Source: JAIPEL01 sp050115795 (lineage in GTDB: Bacteria; Desulfobacterota; Desulfobacteria; Desulfobacterales; CAFBRK01). From it: a DNA stretch of 40,324 nt. Of the stretch, positions 6,959-15,200 are shown piece after piece (position 1 is the stretch's first letter; each line of letters begins with the position of its first letter). The stretch spans positions 1-40,324 of the forward strand of contig JASFPT010000006.1 in the NCBI GenBank assembly GCA_050115795.1, read 5' to 3'. Under the pieces are notes generated by a model. It saw only the letters and a list, made by a program, of their open reading frames with translations. It was not told where the DNA came from and made no database searches. Both the position numbers and the translations under genes were made by a program.

Positions 6959-7948
6959 CTACCATGGCCTCATATCATCCATCGCATCCAGGCGCAACAG
7001 GGGCGCGGGCCGCTTCTCCGTGGAGATGAACACCGAACGGCCGTCGATGCCAAAACACAGGGCTTCGGCCTGGCGCAGCGAAAACGGGGGCAGAACCTTC
7101 GGCTTCCGGGCAAATACCTTCTCCCAGGTTTCACCGGGAACTCTTTCAAACAGGTAGGCCCGTCCGTAAGTCAACACCGCCGCCCGGCTTCCGTCGGAAG
7201 AAATGTCCAGGGCCGTGGGCTGGGAGCGGAACCGGCCGTATATCGGATCGGCCATCAGTTCGGCCTGGCTGGGTGCCGGGATGGTGGTGACCGCCATGCG
7301 CCGCCGGGCGGTGGCGACCCCCTCGGTTTGCGCCAGATCCAGCGAATAGAGTTCCGGCGGGCGGGTCCGCTTGGTAAGCATCAGTGCGATCTTTCCTTCC
7401 GGATCCACGGCCAGCGCCTCACAATCCATCGCACCGTCCGGGAAGCGGAATCGAATGCTCTGCACCGGCGTTGCCTTGTGCTTTGAAATACCCGGCCGGC
7501 CCGGGATTTCCGGCTCCCTGACCAGGTAGAGGACGGCGGTTTTTCGTATGGCCCGGTTGTCGCCGGTATCGGCGATGAGCAGGTAGGGTCTGCCGTTGCG
7601 CTGAAAGGAGGCGATGTCCTCCCAGTCATAGTTGGTTGCTCCGGCCAGGGGGACCGCGCCCAGGTCCTCCCCTGCCGGCCCCACCGCGTAGATGACCGGA
7701 TCGTTGCCGCCGTCGTTGATCATCCAGAAACAGCCGGGACGGCGCCGGGAGGCCGCCATGCCGCTGGCTTCGACAAGGGAGGGGCTGGCAATCTCGCCGA
7801 CTGCCGCAGGCAGTCGGTACGGGGCCGGTACAAGGTCTGCGGCAGAATCGGCCGCGCATCCGGCCGCCGCCCAAAAGACGCCCATCAGCAGCAAGACCAC
7901 CCGCAGCATCGACGGAGAGAACGGCCTTCCGGGAAAGATCGGTTTCAC
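6959..7948 (-). CDS. Predicted lipoprotein, beta-propeller/phytase-like fold
   Basis: I do not recognise a named family. The N-terminus has a hydrophobic segment ending in AAAGC, a plausible lipobox, so the mature protein is likely lipid-anchored. The rest shows repeated strand motifs typical of secreted beta-propellers: EASGMAAS, FWMINDGGND, YDWEDIAS, LLIADTGDN, DCEALAVDPEGKIAL and TALDISSDGSRAAVLTY. Similar patterns occur in phytase-like and SdiA-regulated-like proteins. I chose the GTG at 7948 because it overlaps the TGA of the upstream gene (GTGA), giving coupled translation. An ATG at 7909 directly before MLRVVLLLMG is a real alternative, though neither has a strong ribosome-binding site. 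Confidence 0.7.
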   Translation of the reverse strand: MKPIFPGRPFSPSMLRVVLLLMGVFWAAAGCAADSAADLVPAPYRLPAAVGEIASPSLVEASGMAASRRRPGCFWMINDGGNDPVIYAVGPAGEDLGAVPLAGATNYDWEDIASFQRNGRPYLLIADTGDNRAIRKTAVLYLVREPEIPGRPGISKHKATPVQSIRFRFPDGAMDCEALAVDPEGKIALMLTKRTRPPELYSLDLAQTEGVATARRRMAVTTIPAPSQAELMADPIYGRFRSQPTALDISSDGSRAAVLTYGRAYLFERVPGETWEKVFARKPKVLPPFSLRQAEALCFGIDGRSVFISTEKRPAPLLRLDAMDDMRPW

Positions 7949-8295
7949 CGGCGAGGCTCGTTGGAGCGCCGGAGGCGATCTGCCATCGTCTTCATGACCT
8001 TGAGCGAGAATCGGGGCGACTGCTGGATGAGGTGCAAGAAAAAGGCCTCGTCGATGGGAAGCAGACGGCACGGTTCGGCGGCCACGACCGTGGCGCTCCG
8101 GATCCGGGAGCCGAGAAGGGCCATCTCTCCGACGATGCCGCCGGCATCGACCGTATCGACCGCTTCTCCGGCAATGCGGATCTCCACGCTGCCGGAAGCC
8201 ACCACATACATTTGATCTCCCTCATCCCCCGACTGAAAAATGATGTCGCCCGCAGCGTATTGCTCCAACTCGGACTCGTACTGAAAAGGATCCAT
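7945..8295 (-). CDS. Small cyclic nucleotide-binding domain protein
   Basis: The 116 residues cover a single Crp-type beta-roll: YAAGDIIFQSGDEGDQMYVVASGSVEI, GGIVGEMALLGSRIRSATVVA (phosphate-binding cassette with GEMALL and R-S-A) and a C-terminal helix ending in MADRLRRSNE. There is no helix-turn-helix. GGAGGAGAAGG precedes the ATG. Its stop overlaps the start of the lipoprotein gene, so the two are probably co-translated. The partner protein is unknown. It is the second stand-alone cNMP-binding protein within 2.5 kb. Confidence 0.83.
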   Translation of the reverse strand: MDPFQYESELEQYAAGDIIFQSGDEGDQMYVVASGSVEIRIAGEAVDTVDAGGIVGEMALLGSRIRSATVVAAEPCRLLPIDEAFFLHLIQQSPRFSLKVMKTMADRLRRSNEPRR

Positions 8296-8351
8296 CGCTT
8301 TCGCCCTTCTCCTCCGCCGTCGTCTGCCGGAGGAAGACAGAGAACATCAAG

Positions 8352-8379
8352 AATATACCCCGGAAATCGCACATTCCGG
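8352..8379 (-). promoter_or_regulatory. Candidate promoter and dyad for the small cNMP-binding gene
   Basis: On the minus strand a TATATT box (8357-8352) lies about 55 bases before the ATG at 8295. Just upstream of it, where a -35 box would lie, is a perfect dyad, CCGGAA (8360-8365) and TTCCGG (8374-8379). No good -35 box is visible, so an activator site is possible. Confidence 0.35.
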
Positions 8380-8464
8380 CCCGCGAATCTCATTGCGTAT
8401 CGCAGCTTTTTGGGGAACGGAACCGCATCGCCGTTTCTTTCGGGAGAAGCGGCCGCGGTCCCGA

Positions 8465-8887
8465 TCATGAAATCGCCGCGGCAATCTTTTCTCCGATTTC
8501 GCGAATCCGGTCCATGTTTCCCGGCACCAACTCCCAGGCGGTCATGGTGAGTTCAGGATCGTCGGCTTGCCTGGGGATCAGGTGCAGATGGTAGTGCATG
8601 ACGATCTGATTGACGGCCCGCCCGTTGAGTTGGAGGCAGGCCACCCCTGCAGGGGAAAGGGCCGTCCGGATGGCACCGGCGATCTTCTTGGCGGTCCTGC
8701 CGACGGCCTCCATCTCCGCTTCTTCCATCTCCCAGATATTTTCCCGGTGAGACTTGGGTATGATCAGGGTGTGCCCGTCCAGAATCGGGTTGATGTCCTC
8801 GAAGACATAGACAAGGTCGTCTTCGAACACCTTCACGCTGGGAATTTCTCCTTTTACGATCTTGCAGAAAATGCAGTCGTCCATCAT
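8465..8887 (-). CDS. HIT family nucleotide hydrolase/transferase
   Basis: HIT proteins hydrolyse nucleotide-phosphoramidate or dinucleoside polyphosphate bonds. The histidine triad is seen as H98-Y-H100-L-H102 in a MHYHLHLIPR motif. An N-terminal CIFCKIVKGEIPS with Cys5 and Cys8 is the usual HINT-type start, and DINPILDGHTLIIPKSH matches the family. Length (140 residues) is normal. Two adjacent ATGs could start it: AGGAG lies four bases before the first and seven before the second, so the second (8884) may be the true start. It is transcribed in the same direction as the redox operon upstream, with a 62-base gap. Confidence 0.9.
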   Translation of the reverse strand: MMDDCIFCKIVKGEIPSVKVFEDDLVYVFEDINPILDGHTLIIPKSHRENIWEMEEAEMEAVGRTAKKIAGAIRTALSPAGVACLQLNGRAVNQIVMHYHLHLIPRQADDPELTMTAWELVPGNMDRIREIGEKIAAAIS

Positions 8888-8949
8888 GCGACTCCTTTCC
8901 CCTTTCGGTTCGACAGCTCCACTCTTTTAATTCGTTCACACCGGGTTTG

Positions 8950-9285
8950 TCAAAATTCGTCTCTCGGCGACCGGCAGGCCAGGTCCCGTATCACCCGGCG
9001 CCTGGAGACCGGCTCCAGGGTCAGCACATCTCCGGGAACAACCAGGTGCTCGCAGAGCAGTTCCCAGCGCCCGTTGATGCGCGCGGCGCAGCGTCGGCAG
9101 AGGCCGCGACCGCAGGCGCTGTGGCGAAAGTATGCGAGGCTGGGATCCAGATGGCCCTGAATGTAGTCGAGCAGGTCCATGGCGGTCCAAACAAAGCCAT
9201 CGGCAAGGGGGACCGAGAACTTCTGGTAATGAAAAAGGCCTCCCGGTTCCGGCTCGTTTCGCAATATGCGCACCTCGACGGTCAT
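8950..9285 (-). CDS. Small 2Fe-2S protein, FrdB/SdhB N-domain-like
   Basis: The 111 residues correspond to only the N-terminal ferredoxin-like domain of succinate dehydrogenase/fumarate reductase iron-sulfur subunits. A LLDYIQGHLDPSLAYF segment leads into cysteines 58, 63, 66 and 78 in the plant-type 2Fe-2S spacing (C-x4-C-x2-C-x11-C). The C-terminal 3Fe-4S/4Fe-4S domain is absent. The ATG overlaps the stop of the flavoprotein gene (ATGA), so it is almost certainly the electron-transfer subunit of that flavoprotein. The electron donor or acceptor is unknown. Confidence 0.8.
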   Translation of the reverse strand: MTVEVRILRNEPEPGGLFHYQKFSVPLADGFVWTAMDLLDYIQGHLDPSLAYFRHSACGRGLCRRCAARINGRWELLCEHLVVPGDVLTLEPVSRRRVIRDLACRSPRDEF

Positions 9286-11126
9286 CTCCGGCTCCGGCTC
9301 TCATGGCGACGGCATTCCAGCGCGTAATCAACGACACCGGGAAAGTTCCGGTGCGGGGGCAGCAGCCGGTCGCAGACGGGCGGCTTGGCCGCCAGCGTGA
9401 TTTGCCGGTTCCGGTAAACCAGATGGATCCTGCGCAGCCACCCGGCGTTGTCGACCTGCGGACAGTCGAGCCGCAGGTGCTGGCCGCGGCTCTCGGTTCG
9501 TTCCAGGGCGGCCCGAGTGGCGGCTTCCAGGCAAAGCAGCTGATTTTCCAGCTGCAGAAACTGCAACCATTCCAGACTGTACTGTCGGCGGCGGCTTGCG
9601 GCGCCACATTGCTGAAGACGCTCCGTGCGAAGCTGTGTCACCTTTTCCAGGGTCGCAGCCAGGGTCGATCGGCATCGCCGGACTCCCAGCGCGACATCGG
9701 CGAGTGTCTCGGCCTCCTGCAGCGCCGCCCCCCCGGCCGATGCGGCCGGACGATCGAAAAAGGAGAGCAGGCTTCGGCAGGCCGCCTCGATCCGGTCCTT
9801 TGCAACAGGAGGTGCGCCGGCCCTTTGGGCAAAGTCGGCGGCCGATGTTCCGGCGACCGTCCCCTGGACCAGCATCTCCGTCAGGGCCCTGGATGTCCGG
9901 TTGGCGCCGAAGGTTCCACTGGTCGCCTCACCGGCGGCAAACAAGCCCGCCAGCGAAGTGGCCATCGCCGTATCGACCACCACCCCCCCCAGGCTGTATT
10001 CGGCACAAAGGCCCACCTCCCAGCGCCCCCGCCGCCGGATCTGCTCGAACAGATCCCGAACGTTCCGGGACTGGTATCGGAAGCGGTTTCCGTAAATGCG
10101 CCTGAAAAACCGGAAGACAAGCTGCATCCCGAGGTGGTAGCGAAGCGCCGAATACCGACGAAAATCGAAATAGACGCCCCCGCCCGGCGTGGCGCTTCCT
10201 TCTGCCAGCGCTTCGGACCACACCAGGGCGTGCACGAGTTTGAACCAGGTCCGGTCCTGCGCCAGGCGCCGGACCTCCGGGGAAAGAGCTGCCATCAGGT
10301 CGGTTCCGTCCGCTGTTAGGATGTCCGGTCGGATCTGTCCGGTGCCGTAGAGAAACAGCGGCAAAACCGAGCCGCGGTGAACCCGGGGCGACAGCAGAAC
10401 ACCCGGCGCGAAGAGGAAAAACTCCATGTCCGCGATGGCGGCGCCGGCCCGAAGCGCCATGGCGATGCCGTCGCCGGTGGTGTCTCCGCCCGTGCACTTG
10501 AAGGAAAACGGCTGGAAGCCGCCCGTGGCCAGGACCACGGCCCGGCTGCGAATCGCGATCAGCTCCCCGCTGTAGATATCGACGGCGACAGCACCGGAGA
10601 CCCGGTCTCCGTCGCAGACCAGGTCGCAGACCATCACATCCTCGAGCCGTTCGATGCCGGGGGTCCGGCTCACCCCGTATCGAAGTGCCGAACCGATCGC
10701 CCGGCCGGAGGTGATCCACGATCCGCCCGCCCCGAAAAGAAATGGCTGGCCGGCGCCCCGCCCCCAGTCCAGAAGCTCTGCCACCCGCCCTGCGGCCTGT
10801 TCGACAAACAGTCGGGCAAGGGGCTGTTCGCTCAGAAAATAGCCGCAGCGCACGATCTGCTCGAACCACCGGTCCGGGGTGAGGGACGGGTCGGCCCGGC
10901 GCTGTCCCATCCGCCGGGCGCTTTCTCCGTCCATGGCAACGGCCGCGCTGGAAAGAAAGGTGCTTCCGCTTTTCCCCAGCTGGCCCTTGACGACGAGCAG
11001 AACCCGGCGCCCGGCCCGCGCGGCCGCAACGGCGGCGGCGGCACCGGCACCTCCGCCTCCGACGACCAGCACGTCGGTTTCAATGCTGCGGTCGATAAGC
11101 CGGGGAAGACCGTTCATTCTGACCAT
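9282..11126 (-). CDS. FAD-dependent oxidoreductase, FrdA/SdhA/AprA-like, unusual active site
   Basis: The 614-residue protein has an N-terminal FAD-binding motif (VLVVGGGGAGAAAAVAAARAG, about residues 19-39), a GKSGST segment and a late FAD motif (LAGLFAAGEATSGTFGANR). It ends in a helical domain, like flavoprotein subunits of fumarate reductases and related enzymes. The catalytic signatures are altered. The family HPTG is read as APGV, and the HYxMGG histidine is a Glu (EYSLGGV). The region after TGG lacks the usual His. It therefore probably does not interconvert fumarate and succinate. It sits between a DUF3786/4Fe-4S protein and a 2Fe-2S subunit, so a dedicated redox complex is likely. 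The substrate is unknown. The start is uncertain within a few codons (ATG at 11117 also possible). Confidence 0.8.
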   Translation of the reverse strand: MVRMNGLPRLIDRSIETDVLVVGGGGAGAAAAVAAARAGRRVLLVVKGQLGKSGSTFLSSAAVAMDGESARRMGQRRADPSLTPDRWFEQIVRCGYFLSEQPLARLFVEQAAGRVAELLDWGRGAGQPFLFGAGGSWITSGRAIGSALRYGVSRTPGIERLEDVMVCDLVCDGDRVSGAVAVDIYSGELIAIRSRAVVLATGGFQPFSFKCTGGDTTGDGIAMALRAGAAIADMEFFLFAPGVLLSPRVHRGSVLPLFLYGTGQIRPDILTADGTDLMAALSPEVRRLAQDRTWFKLVHALVWSEALAEGSATPGGGVYFDFRRYSALRYHLGMQLVFRFFRRIYGNRFRYQSRNVRDLFEQIRRRGRWEVGLCAEYSLGGVVVDTAMATSLAGLFAAGEATSGTFGANRTSRALTEMLVQGTVAGTSAADFAQRAGAPPVAKDRIEAACRSLLSFFDRPAASAGGAALQEAETLADVALGVRRCRSTLAATLEKVTQLRTERLQQCGAASRRRQYSLEWLQFLQLENQLLCLEAATRAALERTESRGQHLRLDCPQVDNAGWLRRIHLVYRNRQITLAAKPPVCDRLLPPHRNFPGVVDYALECRRHESRSRR

Positions 11127-11164
11127 GAAAAGGTAGCGCGACCAGACCCGTGCAGACCTTCATC

Positions 11165-11998
11165 CTATTCCACGCCCGTCTGCGCACACATCCGCCGCCT
11201 TAGGTGTTCGCTTAAAAAAAGGATCGATTCGATATCGAGGTGAGCGGTTACGGTTTCGTCAAAAAGAAGCTTTGCCCGGGCCTCGATCCCCTCTGCCGGC
11301 TCCTCGTCCCAAAACAGCAGCAGCACCGGAACCCGCGGGAACACGGTGAACAAAGCGGCGGCTTCGGCTTCGGGAAATGCCTCTGCAACATCCTTGCCGC
11401 CGACGCTGCGGGCGACGGCGGCGACCTTTTCAACGCGCCCCGCAAAGCAACGGCAGATGGGCGCCTCCACATTTGACCGCATGGTCTTGATCTTGGAAAT
11501 CGTATTGGGCAGTTCCTCGAAGCTCTTCCACACACCGGACGGCAGGAGGCGTCCCCCCTGGGCCAAGTGGTTGTAGATGAACGTCTGCTCCCACCGGTCG
11601 AGCGCGGAGCCGTCAACGGCAAAAATGCCGTCGGCCCGAATCCGGAGAATGCGGTCAAGATATCCGATCTGGAGAAAGGAGCCGCGCTCATCTTCTTTGA
11701 GCTCGCCGCCGATCCGAGAGGGCAGGTCTTCAAGCCGCATGGAAGAGGCCCGCTGCCGGGCCCATTTCAGGGCCTCTTCGGCTGGATCCTTTTTCACCCA
11801 TTTGCCGGCGGCGTGCTGGGCGTCGATTTCAGGCTGATATCGCCGGATCACTTCGGCCGAAAGATGGGGACAGTCCGACAGTGGCAGTTTCTCGGAGACC
11901 ACCATGCTGGCAAAGGCCAGACAGGTGGAAAACCCGCAGTCTCCGCAGTTGGTCCGGGGCAGGACCTTCCGATAGAGGTCGACAACCGAAAGCGCCAT
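11165..11998 (-). CDS. DUF3786 protein with N-terminal CFeSP-type 4Fe-4S motif
   Basis: The N-terminus carries cysteines 18, 21, 26 and 43 (NCGDCGFSTC ... SDCP), the pattern of the small 4Fe-4S domain found in the large subunit of the corrinoid iron-sulfur protein. There it reduces inactive cobalamin. The remaining ~210 residues match DUF3786, a family of unknown function common in sulfate reducers and acetogens. It is first in a three-gene minus-strand operon, 38 bases before the FrdA-like gene. AGGAG lies seven bases before the ATG. I infer a redox role, possibly connected to corrinoid or low-potential chemistry; nothing in the sequence fixes the substrate. Confidence 0.82.
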   Translation of the reverse strand: MALSVVDLYRKVLPRTNCGDCGFSTCLAFASMVVSEKLPLSDCPHLSAEVIRRYQPEIDAQHAAGKWVKKDPAEEALKWARQRASSMRLEDLPSRIGGELKEDERGSFLQIGYLDRILRIRADGIFAVDGSALDRWEQTFIYNHLAQGGRLLPSGVWKSFEELPNTISKIKTMRSNVEAPICRCFAGRVEKVAAVARSVGGKDVAEAFPEAEAAALFTVFPRVPVLLLFWDEEPAEGIEARAKLLFDETVTAHLDIESILFLSEHLRRRMCAQTGVE

Positions 11999-12052
11999 GG
12001 AAAGTCTCCTGTAAATGAGGCAATATCCCCCTCTTGCGCTCGGATTTCCTCT

Positions 12053-12108
12053 TATTGGATTGGTTTCGGATTTCGAATTTCGGATTTCGTGCTTCGAAAT
12101 TCCGGTCG
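12053..12108. repeat. TTTCGGATTTCGAATTTCGGATTTCG-type short repeat patch
   Basis: The gap between the DUF3786 gene and the RNA methyltransferase gene holds tandem (A/T)TTTCGGA and TTTCGAA units. These resemble the patches at 18010-18060 and 18130-18190. No gene or clear promoter is seen in 11999-12174 otherwise. Confidence 0.6.
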
Positions 12109-12174
12109 CCCATTTTTTCCGGAAATATATCCTTCACCCCTCAGCCTGGCAAGGAGTGCCGCGTCAACGAAGAA

Positions 12175-13368
12175 TCACCGCATAGGAATTCGCCCGGCGA
12201 CAAGTTTCAGCTTCAAACCGCCGTGGACCAGGTGGCGACGTTGATGGGGAAACGGGATGGTCCCCAGCAGTTGAGGGGGCGACAGCAGCGCGAACTTCCA
12301 GCCGCAGAATGCCCGCTTCAGGCGGGCGACAACCCGGGCCATGAATGCTCCGCCGTCCGCACTGGCATTCATACGTCGACCATAGGGCGGGTTGAGCACG
12401 ACGAGCCCCGGACCGGCTGCGATATTCTCCGGGCGCAGGTCGAAAAAGTCTCCGGCAAACAGCGCCACCGATCGATCCAGTCCGCGGCTGTTCAAGCATC
12501 GGCGAAGATCCGACAGGGCGTCAAGGTCCCGGTCGCCGGCGAAGATGCGGGTTTTTTCCGGCTCCCGGATCCGGCTTTCGGCCTCCTTGCGAATATGGCG
12601 CCACTGCTGGGGCCGAAACGCCGGCCAGGACTCGAAGGCAAAGCGCCGGTACCAGCCCGGGGGAATCTGCCGGGCCATCGTGGCCGCTTCCAGGGAAAAG
12701 GTCCCGCTGCCGCACATCGGGTCGATCATCGGTGCGGCCGCATCGAAACCGGACCAGTCCAGGATCGCAGCCGCAAGGGTCTCCCGGATCGGGGCCGAGG
12801 CGGGATGCGCCTTCAATCCCCGCCGGTGAAGCAGCTCGCCGCTGCTGTCCACCGAAATGGTGAACCGGTCGTTTTCACAGCGGACAAATAGTGCCGTGTT
12901 GCATTCATCCGGCAGGGGGTCTGACACGCCCAGGGCCCTGTCCAGACAGGCCTTCACCCGCTGGGCCACGGCTTCGGAGTGGTAGAGGCGACAGCCCCGG
13001 GTGCTGACCCGAATCCCCACCGGCAGCTTGTCGGGGAGGAAAAGGGACCAGTCGGTATCCGCCAAGCGCCGTTCGAGCTGCCGGAAATTGGTGGCCGAAA
13101 ACGCGGCGACGCGCATCAGAATCCGGTTGGCGGTGCGGAGATGGAGATTGGCCCGGTACAGATCGATCAACTTTCCGGAAAAAGCGACCCCTCCCGGCAC
13201 GATGGTTGCGTCGGGCATCGAAAGGGGGGGATGCAGCAGCTCCTTTCGGCAGAGGGGCTCGAGCCCCGGGGACGTGGCGGCAAAGAATTCATGAACCGGC
13301 GCGGCCACCCGGCGCTTGATGCGCCTTGAAGAAGGGCCGACAGGCCTTTTGTCACCGTCTGGACTCAT
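12175..13368 (-). CDS. THUMP-domain class I SAM-dependent RNA methyltransferase (RlmL/UPF0020 type)
   Basis: The family methylates guanine N2 in 23S rRNA or tRNA. The N-terminal half (about residues 25-190) is THUMP-like, with EFFAATSPGLEPLCRKEL and GVAFSG. The C-terminal half is a Rossmann methyltransferase with the SAM-binding DPMCGSGTF motif and the catalytic NPPYGRR motif. At 397 residues it matches the methyltransferase half of RlmL without the RlmK domain. GGAG lies six bases before the ATG. The start overlaps the stop of the EamA gene by 17 bases, so the two are co-transcribed. Which rRNA or tRNA position is modified cannot be read. Confidence 0.88.
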   Translation of the reverse strand: MSPDGDKRPVGPSSRRIKRRVAAPVHEFFAATSPGLEPLCRKELLHPPLSMPDATIVPGGVAFSGKLIDLYRANLHLRTANRILMRVAAFSATNFRQLERRLADTDWSLFLPDKLPVGIRVSTRGCRLYHSEAVAQRVKACLDRALGVSDPLPDECNTALFVRCENDRFTISVDSSGELLHRRGLKAHPASAPIRETLAAAILDWSGFDAAAPMIDPMCGSGTFSLEAATMARQIPPGWYRRFAFESWPAFRPQQWRHIRKEAESRIREPEKTRIFAGDRDLDALSDLRRCLNSRGLDRSVALFAGDFFDLRPENIAAGPGLVVLNPPYGRRMNASADGGAFMARVVARLKRAFCGWKFALLSPPQLLGTIPFPHQRRHLVHGGLKLKLVAGRIPMR

Positions 13369-14296
13369 ATCGGCTCCGGGCCCGGATCAGGGCGGGTATC
13401 TTGTCGTCGGATTCCTGGCGGAGCTGGAGCACGACGATCGACCCGATCACCAGGGCCGCACCGACGAGCTGCAGGGGCATCAGGACCTCGCCGAGAAACA
13501 CCCACGATACGACGCCGGCGGTAATCGGCTCCAGCGTTGCGGTGATGCTGGCGCGGGTGGATCGGATCCGGTTGACGCCCTCCAGGTAGAGACCGAAGGG
13601 AAGAAGGGTCCCCATGATCGCAACGTAGACGATGCCCGCCCACTGAACCGGGCTGTATCCGTGAAAGAGCCCCTGCAGGGGGGAATACAAAATGTTCCAG
13701 CAAAGAGCCCCGAATGCCATCGCGTAGGCCAGGACCGTCCAGGGATTGTAGCGGCGCATGCCGTGCTCCCCGTGAATCGAATACCAGGCAAAGGCCACCG
13801 CCGAGAGGAGGCCGCTGACAATGCCGACCCAATTCATGGAGATCAGTTCGAGGCTGTAGGCTCCCACCACCAGATAGCACCCCCCCAGGGATCCGAAAAG
13901 GGCCGCCAGGGTCCAGCCGCCGAGCCGATCATTGAAAAAGACCATCGCGTGGAGGGCAATGAGCCCCGGCGCCAGATACTGGAGCAGAACGGCCGCCGCC
14001 ACCTGGATCTTGCTGATGGTCAGCAGGTAGGTGAACTGAAGCCCCGCCAGGCCGAAGGATCCGAGCAGCGCAAAGTAGCCGATGTCGGCCCGGTCGATCC
14101 TGAGCAGGGACCGGTCCCGGACCAGGAGCCAGAAAAACAGGATGACCGCGGCGAGGGTCATCCGGAGCTGCACGAGCTGAAAAGGGGACAGGCCGGTGAG
14201 GAAAAGGAACTTGACCGCAGACCCGGAGATCCCCCACAGGACCGCAGCCAGAATCGCGAAAAGGTAGCCTTTCGCCAAGCCGGTGTTGGAGGTCAT
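13352..14296 (-). CDS. EamA/DMT-superfamily transporter
   Basis: This is an inner-membrane protein of 314 residues with about ten hydrophobic helices arranged as two EamA repeats (about residues 8-140 and 155-290). Typical segments are AAVLWGISGSAVKFLF near the N-terminus and RASITATLEPITAGVVSWVFLGE in the second repeat. Family members export amino acids or metabolites; the substrate is not known. AAGGA precedes the ATG. It is the first gene of a two-gene minus-strand unit with the RNA methyltransferase and is divergent from ssb. Confidence 0.88.
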   Translation of the reverse strand: MTSNTGLAKGYLFAILAAVLWGISGSAVKFLFLTGLSPFQLVQLRMTLAAVILFFWLLVRDRSLLRIDRADIGYFALLGSFGLAGLQFTYLLTISKIQVAAAVLLQYLAPGLIALHAMVFFNDRLGGWTLAALFGSLGGCYLVVGAYSLELISMNWVGIVSGLLSAVAFAWYSIHGEHGMRRYNPWTVLAYAMAFGALCWNILYSPLQGLFHGYSPVQWAGIVYVAIMGTLLPFGLYLEGVNRIRSTRASITATLEPITAGVVSWVFLGEVLMPLQLVGAALVIGSIVVLQLRQESDDKIPALIRARSRYESRR

Positions 14297-14387
14297 CGGG
14301 TTTCCTTGTTGGATGTCGAATCCGGAGTCGGTCGGTGAAGGTCCCTTGATAGCAGTGAAACTCTCCTTTGTACAGCGGATCGGGAAA

Positions 14388-14427
14388 TTGACACCGACAC
14401 CCTTTTCGCGTAGGGGTGGGACTACGC
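14388..14427 (+). promoter_or_regulatory. Candidate ssb promoter with an inverted repeat over the -10/start region
   Basis: TTGACA at 14388-14393 is followed after 17 bases by TAGGGG (14411-14416), a weak -10. A dyad, GCGTAG (14408-14413) and CTACGC (14422-14427), overlaps the -10 and the expected start site and could be an operator. The downstream ATG of ssb at 14453 has GGGAGGA before it. Confidence 0.4.
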
Positions 14428-14452
14428 ATACACTTTCAGCGGGAGGACGGAT

Positions 14453-14887
14453 ATGATCAACAAGGCGATTCTTATCGGAAACTTAGGGCGGGATCCAGAG
14501 GTCCGCTATACCCAAAACGGTATGGCAGTCGCCAACTTCACCATCGCCACATCCGAAAAGTGGAAGGACAAAAACACCGGGGAGATGCAGGAGCGAACCG
14601 AGTGGCACCGGATCGTCGCCTTCGGAAAGCTGGGGGAAATTTGCGGCGAGTACCTCTCCAAAGGCCGTCAGGTCTACATCGAAGGCCGTCTGCAGACCCG
14701 CTCCTGGGAACAGGAGGGGGTCACCCGATACACGACCGAAATCGTGGCAACCGATATGAAGATGCTCGGGCCCAAGGGCGCCGGAACCGGCGGAGGCGGA
14801 GGCGGCGGTCATCGGGAGTCAAAACCGTCCGGCGACTATCCGGAACCTTCCTACCCCGAGCCGCAGGACGACGACATTCCCTTTTAG
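14453..14887 (+). CDS. ssb: Single-stranded DNA-binding protein
   Basis: SSB coats single-stranded DNA in replication, repair and recombination. The 144-residue protein has the full OB-fold (about residues 1-108): MINKAILIGNLGRDPEVRYT, FTIATSEKWKD, TEWHRIVAFGKLGEI and a GRQVYIEGRLQTRSWE block. A Gly-rich linker (about 111-120) follows. The acidic tail ends in DDDIPF, the canonical tip that recruits partner proteins. The gene is monocistronic: it is divergent from EamA and is followed by a strong hairpin. Confidence 0.97.
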   Translation: MINKAILIGNLGRDPEVRYTQNGMAVANFTIATSEKWKDKNTGEMQERTEWHRIVAFGKLGEICGEYLSKGRQVYIEGRLQTRSWEQEGVTRYTTEIVATDMKMLGPKGAGTGGGGGGGHRESKPSGDYPEPSYPEPQDDDIPF

Positions 14888-14907
14888 CCCGATCCCCGAA
14901 AAATACG

Positions 14908-14937
14908 ATGGGAGGATTCCGAGAGGAATCCTCCCAT
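14908..14937. terminator. Perfect 13-bp hairpin with GAGA tetraloop between ssb and tatA
   Basis: ATGGGAGGATTCC (14908-14920) pairs exactly with GGAATCCTCCCAT (14925-14937) around a GAGA (GNRA) loop. It lies between convergent ssb and tatA and is symmetrical, so it could end both transcripts. There is no T-run on either side, so it may serve as a transcript-end stabiliser or Rho-type boundary. Confidence 0.6.
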
Positions 14938-14999
14938 GTCGCCCAATCAGCACACCACCCGCAATCTGCGGACAGCGGATCCGAACCGTGCCGCGGCGG

Positions 15000-15191
15000 T
15001 TATTCCTTTTTCTCCGGCTCTTCTTCCTCGATCTTCTTGGTTTCCTCTTTTTCCACCTCGGAGGTGGCCTTTTTGAAATTCTTGATGCCCTTGCCGATCC
15101 CGGCCCCGATGTCCGGGAGTTTCCCGGCCCCGAAAATGATCAAAATGATCACCAAAATGATGATGAGTTCCGGCATACCGATTCCAAACAT
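15000..15191 (-). CDS. tatA: Sec-independent translocase TatA/TatE
   Basis: TatA forms the pore of the twin-arginine export system for folded proteins. The 63-residue protein has the expected N-terminal membrane helix (GMPELIIILVIILIIFGAGKLP) with the FGAGKLPD hinge, an amphipathic helix (IGAGIGKGIKNFKKA) and a charged Glu/Lys tail. AGGAGG precedes the ATG. It follows a Cys-rich protein gene by nine bases on the same strand. TatB and TatC are not in the window. Confidence 0.93.
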   Translation of the reverse strand: MFGIGMPELIIILVIILIIFGAGKLPDIGAGIGKGIKNFKKATSEVEKEETKKIEEEEPEKKE

Positions 15192-15200
15192 ACAGTCCTC

